A DNA stretch of 64,000 nucleotides, from NCBI RefSeq assembly GCF_020297485.1, contig NZ_JAIWZC010000001.1:1302001-1366000 (forward strand). The letters run 5' to 3'. The stretch is from Enterocloster clostridioformis. GTDB taxonomy: Bacteria > Bacillota > Clostridia > Lachnospirales > Lachnospiraceae. The position numbers and the translations under genes were made by a program. The notes below the pieces were generated by a model, which saw only the letters and a list, made by a program, of their open reading frames with translations, had not been told where the DNA came from and ran no database searches. The first letter of the stretch is position 1; every line of letters starts with the position of its first letter. This document shows, piece by piece, positions 7,769 through 16,629 of the stretch.

Positions 7769-8824
7769 CTATGCCTGCTTTTTTGCCGGCTCCTGGGGGC
7801 CTGCGTGCTTATGCTCAGACAGCGGCATCACATGCATGTTTCCTCTCTGCTCATTCTCAGCCCAGAAAATATCATCCGCCATCTTTGCCTCAGGATTAAA
7901 CTCCACTCCTTCAAAGATATGTTTTACGAATTCCTTATAGCCCACACGGTCAATCAGATGGCCGCCGTGGAGATACTCCGGCTTGTAATCCAGAGCCCAG
8001 GCGGAAAACTTCTGCCAGTTGGCAAACATGCCCAGGATCACATCCTCCGTAACCCAGTTAAGGAACAGCTTGCCTGCTCTTGGATTCTGCTTGCCCGTAC
8101 GTCCTCCCAGGGTTACGCGGTACAGCTTCTTATCGCCCCTGGTCCATGCTCCGGTGGGACAAATCAGGGAACATTCGCCGCAGCCCACGCAGCAGCAGGT
8201 GTCCTTGTCAATCTTGCCGTTCCGGTTCAGGCTCAGCACGCCTGTGGCATGATGCCTGCAGGCGTCCACGCAGGAACCGCAGCCAATGCAGCGATCAATG
8301 TCATATACCTGCTTGTTGATGCCCATGATGCCGAAATCATTGAAGTTAGCCTTAACACAGTCGTTGGGACATCCGGCCACAGCCACCTTGATATGGTAAT
8401 GGGACGGGAACACCAGGCGTTCAATCTTCCTGGCCAGCTCGTATGTATTCGCATTGCCCTTGATGCAGTGGGCGTTTCCGATACAGGACATGATATTCCT
8501 GGCGCCGATGGTGGGGTAGCCGTAATCCGTCACATCCATGTCCACGCCGCACATCTCCACGTCCACGTCATGGATATATGACTTGATGTACTTATTTACT
8601 TCCTCTATATTCTCATACTTTACACCGGGTATGTCAAAGGTCTGCCTGGTGCCCAGATGAAAGGTGCCGTTGCCAAAGCGCTCACAGAGATCCTGCACCA
8701 GCTTTAAGTGTTTTGCCTCAATCATGGCTCCCGGCACACGCATCTGCAGCATGAACTCCCCCGCCACCTTGGACTGTCTGAAACAGTTGATTCTTACCTT
8801 TTTTATATCAATATCATGATTCAT
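7769..8824 (-). CDS. asrC: Anaerobic sulfite reductase subunit C (siroheme catalytic subunit)
   Basis: Catalytic subunit of the NADH-dependent dissimilatory-type sulfite reductase that makes sulfide. A C-x5-C motif (CIGNAHC) and a C-x3-C motif (CPNDC) in the middle of the protein supply the four cysteines for the siroheme-[4Fe-4S] centre. Two further ferredoxin-type [4Fe-4S] motifs follow (CIGCGSCVDAC and CVGCGECSLIC). The length of 351 residues is normal for AsrC. It is last in the asrABC operon, 18 bp after asrB, with a terminator right behind it. Likely roles are sulfite detoxification and use of sulfite as an electron sink. Confidence 0.94.
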   Translation of the reverse strand: MNHDIDIKKVRINCFRQSKVAGEFMLQMRVPGAMIEAKHLKLVQDLCERFGNGTFHLGTRQTFDIPGVKYENIEEVNKYIKSYIHDVDVEMCGVDMDVTDYGYPTIGARNIMSCIGNAHCIKGNANTYELARKIERLVFPSHYHIKVAVAGCPNDCVKANFNDFGIMGINKQVYDIDRCIGCGSCVDACRHHATGVLSLNRNGKIDKDTCCCVGCGECSLICPTGAWTRGDKKLYRVTLGGRTGKQNPRAGKLFLNWVTEDVILGMFANWQKFSAWALDYKPEYLHGGHLIDRVGYKEFVKHIFEGVEFNPEAKMADDIFWAENEQRGNMHVMPLSEHKHAGPQEPAKKQA

Positions 8825-8842
8825 TCCTTCGCCACCCCTCTC

Positions 8843-9634
8843 TTAATCAACCAGATACTTGGCCTGGGTATAATTAAACACAGGTCCGTCCAGACAGACA
8901 TACACCTCATCAATGCGGCAGTGTCCGCATTTGCCCACGGCACATGACATCCTGCGCTCAAAGGACATCCATATCTTTTCTTCCGGCACGCCCTGGTTAA
9001 GGACTTCCAGGCCCGTAAACTTCATCATAGGCGGCGGTCCTACCACCACAACGCTGTAATCCTCCCCAAAGTCCTTAAAGGGAATCCCCGGCACAAACTC
9101 TGTGACAAAACCTGTCTCCCAGCCATCCTTGTGGTCCGTATCCAGGGCATAGGTGGTGGTGAACTTCTCCTTCCAGCGCTCCAGGTCATTCCTAAAAATA
9201 ATCCCGTCCTCATTCTTAAATCCGCTGATCAGGTGCACGCTCTTTACAAAATCCTCCTGATTCCAGAACATATTCAGCATGCTCTTTACAGGCGCCAGCC
9301 CGGTGCCGCCGGTGATGACCACCATATGCTTACCCTGAAACTGCTCCACCGGCCATCCTTTGCCGTAGGCTCCCCTTAAGAAAAGGATGTCGCCCGGCTG
9401 CTTCTCAAATATCTCGTCCGTCACCTTTCCCACGGAACGTATGGTAAAATCCATCCAGCCGTCCCCGAAGGAGCTGACGGATATGGGTGCTTCCCCTACC
9501 TTTGGAATGGAAAGCTGCAGGAACTGTCCGTGGGACGGACGGATATCCGTCTCCACTCTGAATGTATATTCATGAAGGCTCTCCCGCCTTACCTCGCGTA
9601 TCTTACATGCCACTGGCTTCACTATATTATTCAT
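8843..9634 (-). CDS. asrB: Anaerobic sulfite reductase subunit B (flavin/NAD(H) subunit)
   Basis: Flavoprotein subunit that takes electrons from NADH and passes them to the Asr iron-sulfur chain. It has the ferredoxin-NADP reductase-like layout: an FAD-binding barrel (about 1-95), a nucleotide-binding Rossmann half with GGTGLAPVKSML, and a C-terminal Cys cluster (CAVGKCGHC, then a later Cys) for a [2Fe-2S] centre. The 263-residue length matches AsrB and dihydroorotate-dehydrogenase-electron-transfer relatives. Its place between asrA and asrC, with 16-bp and 18-bp gaps, settles the assignment. Confidence 0.93.
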   Translation of the reverse strand: MNNIVKPVACKIREVRRESLHEYTFRVETDIRPSHGQFLQLSIPKVGEAPISVSSFGDGWMDFTIRSVGKVTDEIFEKQPGDILFLRGAYGKGWPVEQFQGKHMVVITGGTGLAPVKSMLNMFWNQEDFVKSVHLISGFKNEDGIIFRNDLERWKEKFTTTYALDTDHKDGWETGFVTEFVPGIPFKDFGEDYSVVVVGPPPMMKFTGLEVLNQGVPEEKIWMSFERRMSCAVGKCGHCRIDEVYVCLDGPVFNYTQAKYLVD

Positions 9635-9650
9635 GACTGCGTCCCCTCTC

Positions 9651-10685
9651 CTATGCCTGCCTGCCGGCTTTTATTTCCTCAACAGCGTCTGCCATTTTAT
9701 TCACTGTAGCCACGATGGATATGTACTCAGGACACCGGTCCATGCACCGTCCGCAGCCCACACACATATGGTAGTCCTTAAACCTGGCCTTGTAGTCGTG
9801 GAATTTGTGGAGCACCTTATAGCGCATCCTATCCCCGGCCCTGTTTCTGAAGCTCATGCCGCCGGCCATATCGGTGAAATCCTTTACCTGGCAGGAGGCG
9901 GAAGTCCTCTTGCGCTCTCCCACGTTGCGGTTCTCATTGTATATGATATCCGTTGTTGTAAAACAGGTGCAGGTGCTGCACGCCACGGTACAGGCGCCGC
10001 AGGAAATGCATCTGCCGTCAAACTGCCTCCACATGGGATGCTCCTTAAGCTTTGTCAGAACCTCCTTATCCGGAATCTCCGGCACCGTGAGGGTCAGCTC
10101 ATTCTTTTCCACAAACTGCGGCTCAAAGGGACATTCCTCCATGCCCTCGAAATAGGAGGCAAATGCATCGTCCTTTACCTGGAACTCCAGTACGTCTTCT
10201 CCGAAACGGACTGCCATGGAATAGTCATCGGTCCTGTTGGTTCCCATGCTGACACAGAAGCAGGTATCCCAGCCTTTGCCGCACTCCATCATCACTATCT
10301 TGACCTTCTCGTTCATGCGCTTGTAATATATATCCTCATAACCGCCGTTGGTCAGATATATCTTTTCCTGATGATGCTGCGCGTGGATATCGCAGGGCCG
10401 CATGAATATAAGCAGCTTCTTGGAAACAGCCTTGCTTTCAATGAATTCATCTTCTGTGAAATAGAACAGGGACTGGGTAATGGGGCTTAATACCTCCTTG
10501 GCCGGAAAATCCGATTTTTCCCTGTACTCGATTTCCTCCGCCCGGTCCACCCTGGCGTACTTAATCAGGTCTGTGTCGGAATACCTGCCCTTACCCACAA
10601 AACGTTTTGGCGCCCATATCTCATACTCTTCCTGAAGCTTTGCAAACATCCTGTCGGCATCCTTCAAATCCATTCTGTATCCCAT
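9651..10685 (-). CDS. asrA: Anaerobic sulfite reductase subunit A (iron-sulfur subunit)
   Basis: Electron-transfer subunit of the AsrABC complex. The C-terminal half has two ferredoxin-type [4Fe-4S] binding motifs, CISCGACTVAC and CVGCGRCMDRC. The N-terminal half is the AsrA/HydB-like domain with no metal motif. The 344-residue length is usual. The ATG at 10685 follows GGAGGAGG by six bases. It is the first gene of the operon. The upstream region has a -10 embedded in a TTGTTA/TAACA inverted repeat that resembles a Rex (NADH-sensing) operator, which would suit an NADH-consuming enzyme. Confidence 0.93.
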   Translation of the reverse strand: MGYRMDLKDADRMFAKLQEEYEIWAPKRFVGKGRYSDTDLIKYARVDRAEEIEYREKSDFPAKEVLSPITQSLFYFTEDEFIESKAVSKKLLIFMRPCDIHAQHHQEKIYLTNGGYEDIYYKRMNEKVKIVMMECGKGWDTCFCVSMGTNRTDDYSMAVRFGEDVLEFQVKDDAFASYFEGMEECPFEPQFVEKNELTLTVPEIPDKEVLTKLKEHPMWRQFDGRCISCGACTVACSTCTCFTTTDIIYNENRNVGERKRTSASCQVKDFTDMAGGMSFRNRAGDRMRYKVLHKFHDYKARFKDYHMCVGCGRCMDRCPEYISIVATVNKMADAVEEIKAGRQA

Positions 10686-10743
10686 GAAATGCCTCCTCCT
10701 TTATTCTTTTATCCCTTATATATACTTCTTCATTAAAAGGCTT

Positions 10744-10761
10744 ATGTTATTATTATAACAA
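10744..10761 (-). promoter_or_regulatory. asrA promoter -10 inside a Rex-like inverted repeat
   Basis: The minus strand reads TTGTTATAATAATAACAT. It matches 11 of the 14 fixed positions of the clostridial Rex consensus TTGTTAA-n4-TTAACAA and encloses a perfect -10, TATAAT (10757-10752). The -35 is weak. Regulator identity is inferred. Confidence 0.45.
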
Positions 10762-10867
10762 CCCCTAAAAATAAAGTATAATTATATGTTGTGATGGTCT
10801 GATAATAAATTTTTATCATTAAGAATTAACTGTAACCATTGAGGACGCGTACAGTCTCCGGCAGCAC

Positions 10868-10910
10868 GCAAAAGGCAGCAGCCATGGGAATATCCCGGAT
10901 GGCTGCTGCC
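10868..10910 (-). terminator. Rho-independent terminator after the surface-protein gene
   Basis: A 12-bp perfect stem (GGCAGCAGCCAT at 10874-10885, its complement at 10899-10910) with a 13-nt loop. On the minus strand a TTTT run follows. It lies 35 bp past the stop of the gene ending at 10945. Confidence 0.8.
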
Positions 10911-10944
10911 TTTATGGTCTGCCTGTGGGTTCTGTTATTCTTTA

Positions 10945-12645
10945 TTACAAATCAAAAATCTCAAAATCATCATCCTGTGCGTCCTGTTTTGCAGAACCCT
11001 GCTCTGTTTCCCTCCTGACAACCGGCCGTTCCTGTTTCACAGGCGGCTTCTGCCTGGATGCCGGCGCCTGGGCCGGCGCACGGTCCGGTGTCTGAACCGG
11101 CCTCCCAGGCTTCACCGGCTTTTTCACCGGAATCTCCACCTGAGGCTCTTCTTCCGTTTCATAGACATCTTCATCCTCTTCGTAGATGTCCTCATCCTCT
11201 TCATCCAGCGGATAATCCTCCTCCGGAAGGTCTCTGTAGCCCTCATCATCGCCGTAGGCAGAATCATCCTCATATTCCTCAGATTCATCGTACCAGTCAG
11301 AATCCTGGCAGCCCTCCTCATCGGCGTATTCCTGATAATCCTCTGAATGCTCCAAAAGCTCAGGCTCCTCTGCCTTTTCCTTCCTGCTGTTCCTGCCCCG
11401 GCCGCCCCGCGGACCGTCCTTCTTGTCACCCAGTTCATCCCGGCTGCCGCCCTTTCTTCCGGAGCCCCTGGTAAATACAACCACCAGAAGGATGACCAGC
11501 AGAATGATTGCGATGACAATGGTCACAATCAGCAGTATCTTAAGGAGATTGTAATCATCGTAAATCTTGTCGTATGTAAGGGCCAGTTCATCGTACACTT
11601 CCTTTGTCACGGAACCGCTGATGGCCGGGTCCTCAAAGTAACGCTGTATGGTCCTCTCATCGTCCTTCATATCATAACGGTAGAAGCTCTTCTCTCCGGA
11701 CTCATTCATACCGTACACGACACAGTACTGGTGCTCTGCCTCAGAGCCCCATACCCAGCCCTGAACCTTGTGGCCGTCGATATTAATGGTGCTCTCCTTG
11801 AATCCTTCCGGAACCTTCACCTCAGGATCAGGCGGAAGAATGGTGATGACGCGCTCGGCTATCCGCATCCTTACCTGGGAAGAAGCATCGGCATCCGCAG
11901 CGCTGGCGCCGCCCTCTGCCTTGGTCACCACAATGACGTATTCCTTGATGGTCTCGCCATCCTGGGCTGTCACGCGGCATGTCACGCGGTTTTCGCCCAT
12001 CTGGAGTCCTTCGTTTCCGCTGACCACCTTGGTGGCGTTCCCGTCCGTGCAATCCGCGCTGACAATAACCTTATCCACATCCGTTCCAACGGTCACCGCG
12101 TAGGTGTCCACATCCGGTGAAAATGCCGGCGTCAGGCTTCCTGGTGAAATCTGGAGTGATTTAAGAGTGGCATCCTTGGAAGCTGACTGCAGGGCACTGA
12201 CCGTCACAGTGGAGCTTCCCTGCTGGTTAACCGTCACAATCTGTGAGTTGGAATCATAAATTTCCTGGCTGGTAACCTCAATCTTGCTGGTCCCGGCCGC
12301 TATGGCATTGAAATTAAGGGTGAATGCAAGGGTTCCCGTATTGGGCGTGCCTGCGTCCCCATGGACCCGGACAGCTCCCGCCCCTCCGTCCGCGTTGGTG
12401 CCGTCCACAAATTCCAATATGTTGGAATCATAGGACAGCATCACATCCGCATTGGCCAGGTTGTCGCTGCTGGTTATCTTCATATTCACCTTGATCTTGC
12501 CGCCCACGGTTGCGGATGGGTCGGAAAAGGCGATTCTCGCATTTGCCGCAAAGGCCGTTATCATCTGCGCCGGCATCATGACTGTCATCATGCACGCCAT
12601 TGCCAGAACTGCAGCCACATGTCTCATACGTCTAATCATCATCAT
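10945..12645 (-). CDS. Surface protein: cohesin-like and cadherin-like domains, one membrane span, acidic tail
   Basis: 566 residues. Order of parts: signal peptide (1-34, cleavage near AFA); cohesin-like beta-sandwich (about 36-150); cadherin-like beta-sandwich of the kind found in clostridial wall proteins (about 158-243, with the typical LKSLQISPGSLTPAFSPDVDTY start); an unassigned domain (about 255-365); one strong membrane helix (367-391); and a ~170-residue tail that is first Arg/Lys/Gly-rich, then extremely Asp/Glu/Tyr-rich, then Pro/Lys-rich, ending DDDFEIFDL. A signal peptide plus a single stop-transfer helix puts the sandwiches outside and the tail in the cytosol. It follows the glucosaminidase gene by 33 bp, so the two probably act together at the wall. 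No cohesin-binding dockerin is seen in the window. Confidence 0.8.
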   Translation of the reverse strand: MMMIRRMRHVAAVLAMACMMTVMMPAQMITAFAANARIAFSDPSATVGGKIKVNMKITSSDNLANADVMLSYDSNILEFVDGTNADGGAGAVRVHGDAGTPNTGTLAFTLNFNAIAAGTSKIEVTSQEIYDSNSQIVTVNQQGSSTVTVSALQSASKDATLKSLQISPGSLTPAFSPDVDTYAVTVGTDVDKVIVSADCTDGNATKVVSGNEGLQMGENRVTCRVTAQDGETIKEYVIVVTKAEGGASAADADASSQVRMRIAERVITILPPDPEVKVPEGFKESTINIDGHKVQGWVWGSEAEHQYCVVYGMNESGEKSFYRYDMKDDERTIQRYFEDPAISGSVTKEVYDELALTYDKIYDDYNLLKILLIVTIVIAIILLVILLVVVFTRGSGRKGGSRDELGDKKDGPRGGRGRNSRKEKAEEPELLEHSEDYQEYADEEGCQDSDWYDESEEYEDDSAYGDDEGYRDLPEEDYPLDEEDEDIYEEDEDVYETEEEPQVEIPVKKPVKPGRPVQTPDRAPAQAPASRQKPPVKQERPVVRRETEQGSAKQDAQDDDFEIFDL

Positions 12646-12678
12646 TTCCCACTTTCTGATTATAATATTTTCCCTTTA

Positions 12679-14907
12679 TCAGGACTGCACTTCTACAATG
12701 GTTACATTGCTTCCGCCTGGTCCGCTGCCGCTTCCGGAAGGACTTCCCGGTCCGCCTGGTCCGCCGCTGCCGCCTGAACTGCCGTCCGGACTGACCGTAC
12801 CGCCAAAACTGCCGCCTCCATATACAGGTGAGCCTGCGCTTCCCTGGGTAGGACCGCCGTCCTGCTTCACCACATGGATGGTATAGGTCCTCACGCTTCC
12901 GTTCTGGGCAGTCACAGCGATGGAAATGTCGTTTCCGCCATTCTGCAGGGAGACATTGCCTGCGCCGTCCACACGCGCATTGGAATCCGACGCATATGCG
13001 CTGACTGTAATATTGGACACAGAAGAATCCACAATCAGATTATATTCCTGGGTATCCCTGTTAAAGCTTGGAGTCAGATTGAAACCGTCCACTCCGAGAC
13101 CGGACAGCTTGTTGTTGGGGCTTCCGTCTCCGGTAGGCGCCACGCAGGGCTGCTCCGGCATATTGTTAAATACAGGGATATGAAACTCCAGGGCTGTCTT
13201 CTTCAAATCAGACGTGTATGCCTGGGACAGCTTGGCCGCCTCTGAGGCAGCTCCCTGGATATTGCTCATATACTGGTGCTTATAAAGGTTTGACCCCTGG
13301 ACATTGAATTTCTTCAGATAAAATGTATTCTGCCCGGCTTTCACATAATTATCCCCATAATTCTGGGCGCCGCCCCGGATGGCCTTCTCCACCGTGTTCC
13401 AGGGACGTCCGTAGGAACCGGACTGGGACGCAAACCTGAGTCCCATCTCAATGGCGGACACTGCGCCGGACTGGTATGCCTCCACATTAAAGAAGTTGTA
13501 GTATCCCTCGTAACCGGAATAGGAACCGGAAATAAGAGGGCTTGTACCATTATTGCCCTGCTCCTGGAGTATCATGGCTGCCAGCACATAAGGGCTTACC
13601 CCTGACTGACTGGCCGCGGCCATGATGATGTCTGCATAAGGAGCCGCTGCACCGGTGGAGCCGCCTCCCGGCGACGTGCCGGTCTGGTCCACCACATTTT
13701 CCGATGCGGGTGACGCCACCGGACCGTTTGAAGTGCCGCTGCCACTCTGGCCCGGGGACACGGGACCACTGCTGCTGCCGGAACCGTCCTGTCCCGGAGC
13801 CACCAGGCTTACGCTGGTAGACACTATATTGCGCTCTCTGGGCTCAATGGATGCGTGTGGGGACTCCAGACTCACCTCCCCGCTGCCAGAAGGACTGCTG
13901 CTCCCTGAGGATCCGCCTGAGGAGCTGCCTCCCGGAGAGACCGCTGCTGACCCGGAGCCGTTTGAACTGCCGGAAACCCCTGGTCCATGCTGTGTATCTT
14001 CATAGGTACTGCTGCGCCCGGGCCCCTTGGAAGAACCTGAGGAACTGCCTGAGGAGCCGGGACCGCCTGAACCGGGACCTTCCGAAGAAGATCCTGGCCC
14101 GCTGGAGAAATCACTTCCCCCTGTTCCTGTGGAATTCGTTGTCCCTGAAAGGAAGGAGCCGTTTATGAGGCTGTTTAACCCCTCCTTTGTCTGTGTATTG
14201 GCATCATATTCATGGTTGAGGAACTGGAACACATACGTCTCATCCAGAAAATTTCTGGGGTCCATGTAATACCGTATGATATCCTCGGAGGCAGCCACCC
14301 AGTTGCTGCCGTCGAATCCGGTCCACGTACTGTTGTCCCAGTTATAAGCTCCGTTGGCAACGGATTTCCAGGAGGAAACACTGCCCGTGGCCACAAGGTT
14401 GCGCCCCAGCACAGACTCATTTTCAATAACCGTGTTCCAGTCCAGACCTGTGTTTTTGGCTTTGAATACCCAATTCGGATATTGGGCATGAAGCTGCCTG
14501 AGCCCGTTTTTATAGCTCTCCGGAAATCCCTGTGAGGTGAGATATGCTTCAAAATTAGAATCCGTGGTATAGGCCACCGGAAGCCTGATATAGAGCGATG
14601 AGACATAGCCGGTGTTAACGGCTCCGCCCGTTCCTGTATATTGAATCTGATACCATGTATTGCCGTCTGTTCCGCGCTGTTCCCCGATAACGGTAACGGC
14701 CGCTCCCGCTGCCAGCCTGCCCACCGATGAATATCCGGTGCCGGCTCCGCTGCGTACATTCAAAGAGGTGGCCTTAACCGTGGCCGCCCCTGTATATGCA
14801 TAGGAATCAAACATTTTAAAAGGCGTAGCCACAGATGCCGGAACCTCAGCGGCCAGCATCAGTCCCAGCACAAGCGCCAGGCCCCTTTTTAACTTTTTTC
14901 CCTTCAT
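12679..14907 (-). CDS. Secreted wall hydrolase: SH3 domain, split glucosaminidase domain, cadherin-like domain
   Basis: 742 residues from the chosen start. Parts: signal peptide (1-27); bacterial SH3 domain (about 41-108); N-terminal half of a glucosaminidase-type region (about 115-255); a Gly/Ser/Pro-rich segment (about 257-421); the catalytic half (about 422-545) with the likely acid Glu449 in ILQEQG; a cadherin-like sandwich (about 600-682); and a Gly/Ser-rich C-terminal linker. The family cuts N-acetylglucosaminyl bonds in peptidoglycan. The ATG at 14907 is preferred over 14943 because AGGAG lies 11 bases upstream and the signal peptide then starts directly with MKGKKLKRG. It has a strong promoter (14980-15009) and is cotranscribed with the downstream surface protein. 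Confidence 0.85.
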   Translation of the reverse strand: MKGKKLKRGLALVLGLMLAAEVPASVATPFKMFDSYAYTGAATVKATSLNVRSGAGTGYSSVGRLAAGAAVTVIGEQRGTDGNTWYQIQYTGTGGAVNTGYVSSLYIRLPVAYTTDSNFEAYLTSQGFPESYKNGLRQLHAQYPNWVFKAKNTGLDWNTVIENESVLGRNLVATGSVSSWKSVANGAYNWDNSTWTGFDGSNWVAASEDIIRYYMDPRNFLDETYVFQFLNHEYDANTQTKEGLNSLINGSFLSGTTNSTGTGGSDFSSGPGSSSEGPGSGGPGSSGSSSGSSKGPGRSSTYEDTQHGPGVSGSSNGSGSAAVSPGGSSSGGSSGSSSPSGSGEVSLESPHASIEPRERNIVSTSVSLVAPGQDGSGSSSGPVSPGQSGSGTSNGPVASPASENVVDQTGTSPGGGSTGAAAPYADIIMAAASQSGVSPYVLAAMILQEQGNNGTSPLISGSYSGYEGYYNFFNVEAYQSGAVSAIEMGLRFASQSGSYGRPWNTVEKAIRGGAQNYGDNYVKAGQNTFYLKKFNVQGSNLYKHQYMSNIQGAASEAAKLSQAYTSDLKKTALEFHIPVFNNMPEQPCVAPTGDGSPNNKLSGLGVDGFNLTPSFNRDTQEYNLIVDSSVSNITVSAYASDSNARVDGAGNVSLQNGGNDISIAVTAQNGSVRTYTIHVVKQDGGPTQGSAGSPVYGGGSFGGTVSPDGSSGGSGGPGGPGSPSGSGSGPGGSNVTIVEVQS

Positions 14908-14979
14908 TATGTATAAATCTCCTGTATCTTCATTCATATCCAAAATTCGTATGAATTTCTATTTTATGACATTAATCCT

Positions 14980-15009
14980 ATTATAATGACAAAAGCGTTC
15001 ATATGTCAA
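14980..15009 (-). promoter_or_regulatory. Strong sigma-A promoter of the glucosaminidase operon
   Basis: Minus-strand TTGACA (15009-15004), 18-bp spacer and TATAAT (14985-14980): both hexamers are perfect consensus. The predicted start is near 14973, giving a ~65-nt leader. Confidence 0.8.
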
Positions 15010-15066
15010 CAAGAACGGCGGAAACTTCACATAATACAAAGATTTGTAAGAAAAGATTAAATAATG

Positions 15067-15086
15067 TGGCATATCCTGGCATATCC
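15067..15086. repeat. Two tandem copies of TGGCATATCC
   Basis: Two exact 10-bp units lie head to tail, about 60 bp upstream of the -35 of the glucosaminidase promoter. One-turn spacing suits cooperative binding of a regulator, but chance is possible. Confidence 0.35.
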
Positions 15087-15146
15087 CGGCCAAAGCCCCT
15101 TAAAATCCCCTTCCCATGCCCTGGTAAAAGTCCCCTGTCCCCCTTC

Positions 15147-16403
15147 CTATCTCACCAGAAACAAATCCAGCACCCGGTCCGCGGCCCGTCTCAGATTCAT
15201 CTTCTCCACTCCCTGCACGGCATAGACAGGGAACCTTTTTACCAGCACCTCTCCCAGGTAATAATCCACGGTTCCCACCTGCTGTCCCTCTCTGACCGGG
15301 GCCATTAATATAGAAGGAACCTTCTTCACCACCCGCGCCTGCTCCCCCTCTCCCATCAGCAGTGTCAGATGCATATCATCGGGCTTAAGCATCATGGACA
15401 GCTCCACCTGGTCAGTGGCGCCTTCCCCTTCCTTCCAGCACAGTCCTCCTGCCACGGGAACCCTGGCAAAGGCTTCCTCCCGGAACACATCCTTCATCTT
15501 AAAATGCTCCAGCCCATAGGAGTAGAGCTTTCTTGCATCCGACCATTTATATGTCTTATGAGGCGGCCAGCCGCAGCCCAGAAGGGCAATGACGTAGGTC
15601 CTTCCCTGGTTCTCCATGGCTCCCACATAAGAATACCCGGCTCCCCCTGTAAATCCCGTTTTCCCGGACAGGACCCCTTCCATCATAGTCAGAAACGCGT
15701 TGTGATTATAACAGTTAAAAGAGCGTTTCCCTGCCGTATCCGTAAAATAGTGGTTCTGGGTCTGCGTTATCTTTAAAAATTCATCCCTGGCAGGGGACTT
15801 TGTCACACAATACCGCATGATTCGGGCCAAATCAGAGGCTGTGGTGGAATGGATATGTTCCTTTCCCTGTTCATCTGTCCTTACCCCATCCAGCCCGTTG
15901 GGCGTAATAAAATAGGTATCCCCGCAGCCAAGCCCCACAGCCTTCTCATTCATCATTGCGGCAAACCCTTCCACGCTGCCTCCTATGTGCTCCGCTATCA
16001 TCACAGCCGCATCATTATAGGATTCCAGCATCAGGGCATACAAAAGGTCCTCCAGCCTGTACTCCTCTCCCTCCCGTACCCCCAGGTGCACCTTGGGCTG
16101 GGAGGCGGCATTGGAGGACGCCTTCACCGTATCCTCCCCCCTTCCGTTCTCCAGAGCCAGGATACAGGTCATAATTTTCGTGGTACTGGCCATGGGCCGG
16201 ATAATATCCTGTCCCTTCCCATACAAAATTCTGCCGGTATCCCCATCCATAAGGACAGCAGACTGGGCATACAGCTTCAGGAAATCCCCTTCCCCCCGGG
16301 CCTCTTCCGTCACAGGTACCGAAGTCCAACTGTCTGCAGCCGCATTTATCTGAGTGCAGGCCAGTGAAATTGTCAGTGTTATCAAAAAAATCCATTGCTT
16401 CAT
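15147..16403 (-). CDS. dacF: D-alanyl-D-alanine carboxypeptidase (low-molecular-weight PBP)
   Basis: Serine peptidase that trims the terminal D-Ala from peptidoglycan stem peptides outside the membrane. A signal peptide (1-22) is followed by a penicillin-binding fold with all three active-site motifs: S73-T-T-K76, S128-Y-N130 and K248-T-G250. A C-terminal beta-rich domain (about 300-400) follows, as in DacF/PBP5, and the last ~20 residues are amphipathic (LRRAADRVLDLFLVR), suiting membrane-surface attachment. The 418-residue length is typical. The start has only a weak Shine-Dalgarno (GGCGG). It heads a minus-strand group of three wall-related genes, but the next gene has its own promoter. 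The exact paralog name (dacF versus dacA/dacB) is uncertain. Confidence 0.9.
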   Translation of the reverse strand: MKQWIFLITLTISLACTQINAAADSWTSVPVTEEARGEGDFLKLYAQSAVLMDGDTGRILYGKGQDIIRPMASTTKIMTCILALENGRGEDTVKASSNAASQPKVHLGVREGEEYRLEDLLYALMLESYNDAAVMIAEHIGGSVEGFAAMMNEKAVGLGCGDTYFITPNGLDGVRTDEQGKEHIHSTTASDLARIMRYCVTKSPARDEFLKITQTQNHYFTDTAGKRSFNCYNHNAFLTMMEGVLSGKTGFTGGAGYSYVGAMENQGRTYVIALLGCGWPPHKTYKWSDARKLYSYGLEHFKMKDVFREEAFARVPVAGGLCWKEGEGATDQVELSMMLKPDDMHLTLLMGEGEQARVVKKVPSILMAPVREGQQVGTVDYYLGEVLVKRFPVYAVQGVEKMNLRRAADRVLDLFLVR

Positions 16404-16478
16404 AAGCGACGCCGCCTAGTTGGCTTTATTTTAATAGTATTCCCGGGTGAAAATGATTATTACTGGGAATGTGGGTTG

Positions 16479-16629
16479 GGGGGCGCGAGGAGGGAGATGC
16501 TTCTGTCCGTGGGAGGAAGGGAGGAGGCAGCCGTATCCCCACCTGCCTCCTCCCTTCCTCCCACGGACGCCGATCCCCCAAGCCATCCGCGTCCCCTCTC
16601 CCCCATCTTCCCATCTCCCTCTTGCCCCC
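16479..16629. repeat. Nested inverted-repeat element with 26-bp perfect purine/pyrimidine arms
   Basis: Inner arms 16505-16530 and 16543-16568 are perfectly complementary over 26 bp around a 12-nt loop. One arm is almost all purine (GGGAGGAAGGGAGGAGG). An imperfect outer pair surrounds them: GGGGGC plus AGGGAGATG (16479-16499) against CATCTCCCT plus GCCCCC (16612-16629). It fills most of the spacer between divergent dacF and the polymerase gene. No U-tract follows, so it is not an ordinary terminator. Confidence 0.8.

Noticed and set aside
7742..8581. Open frame of 279 codons on the plus strand opposite asrC
   Set aside because: asrC is certain from its cysteine motifs; the plus frame has no ribosome site or recognisable domain and reflects high G/C third positions.
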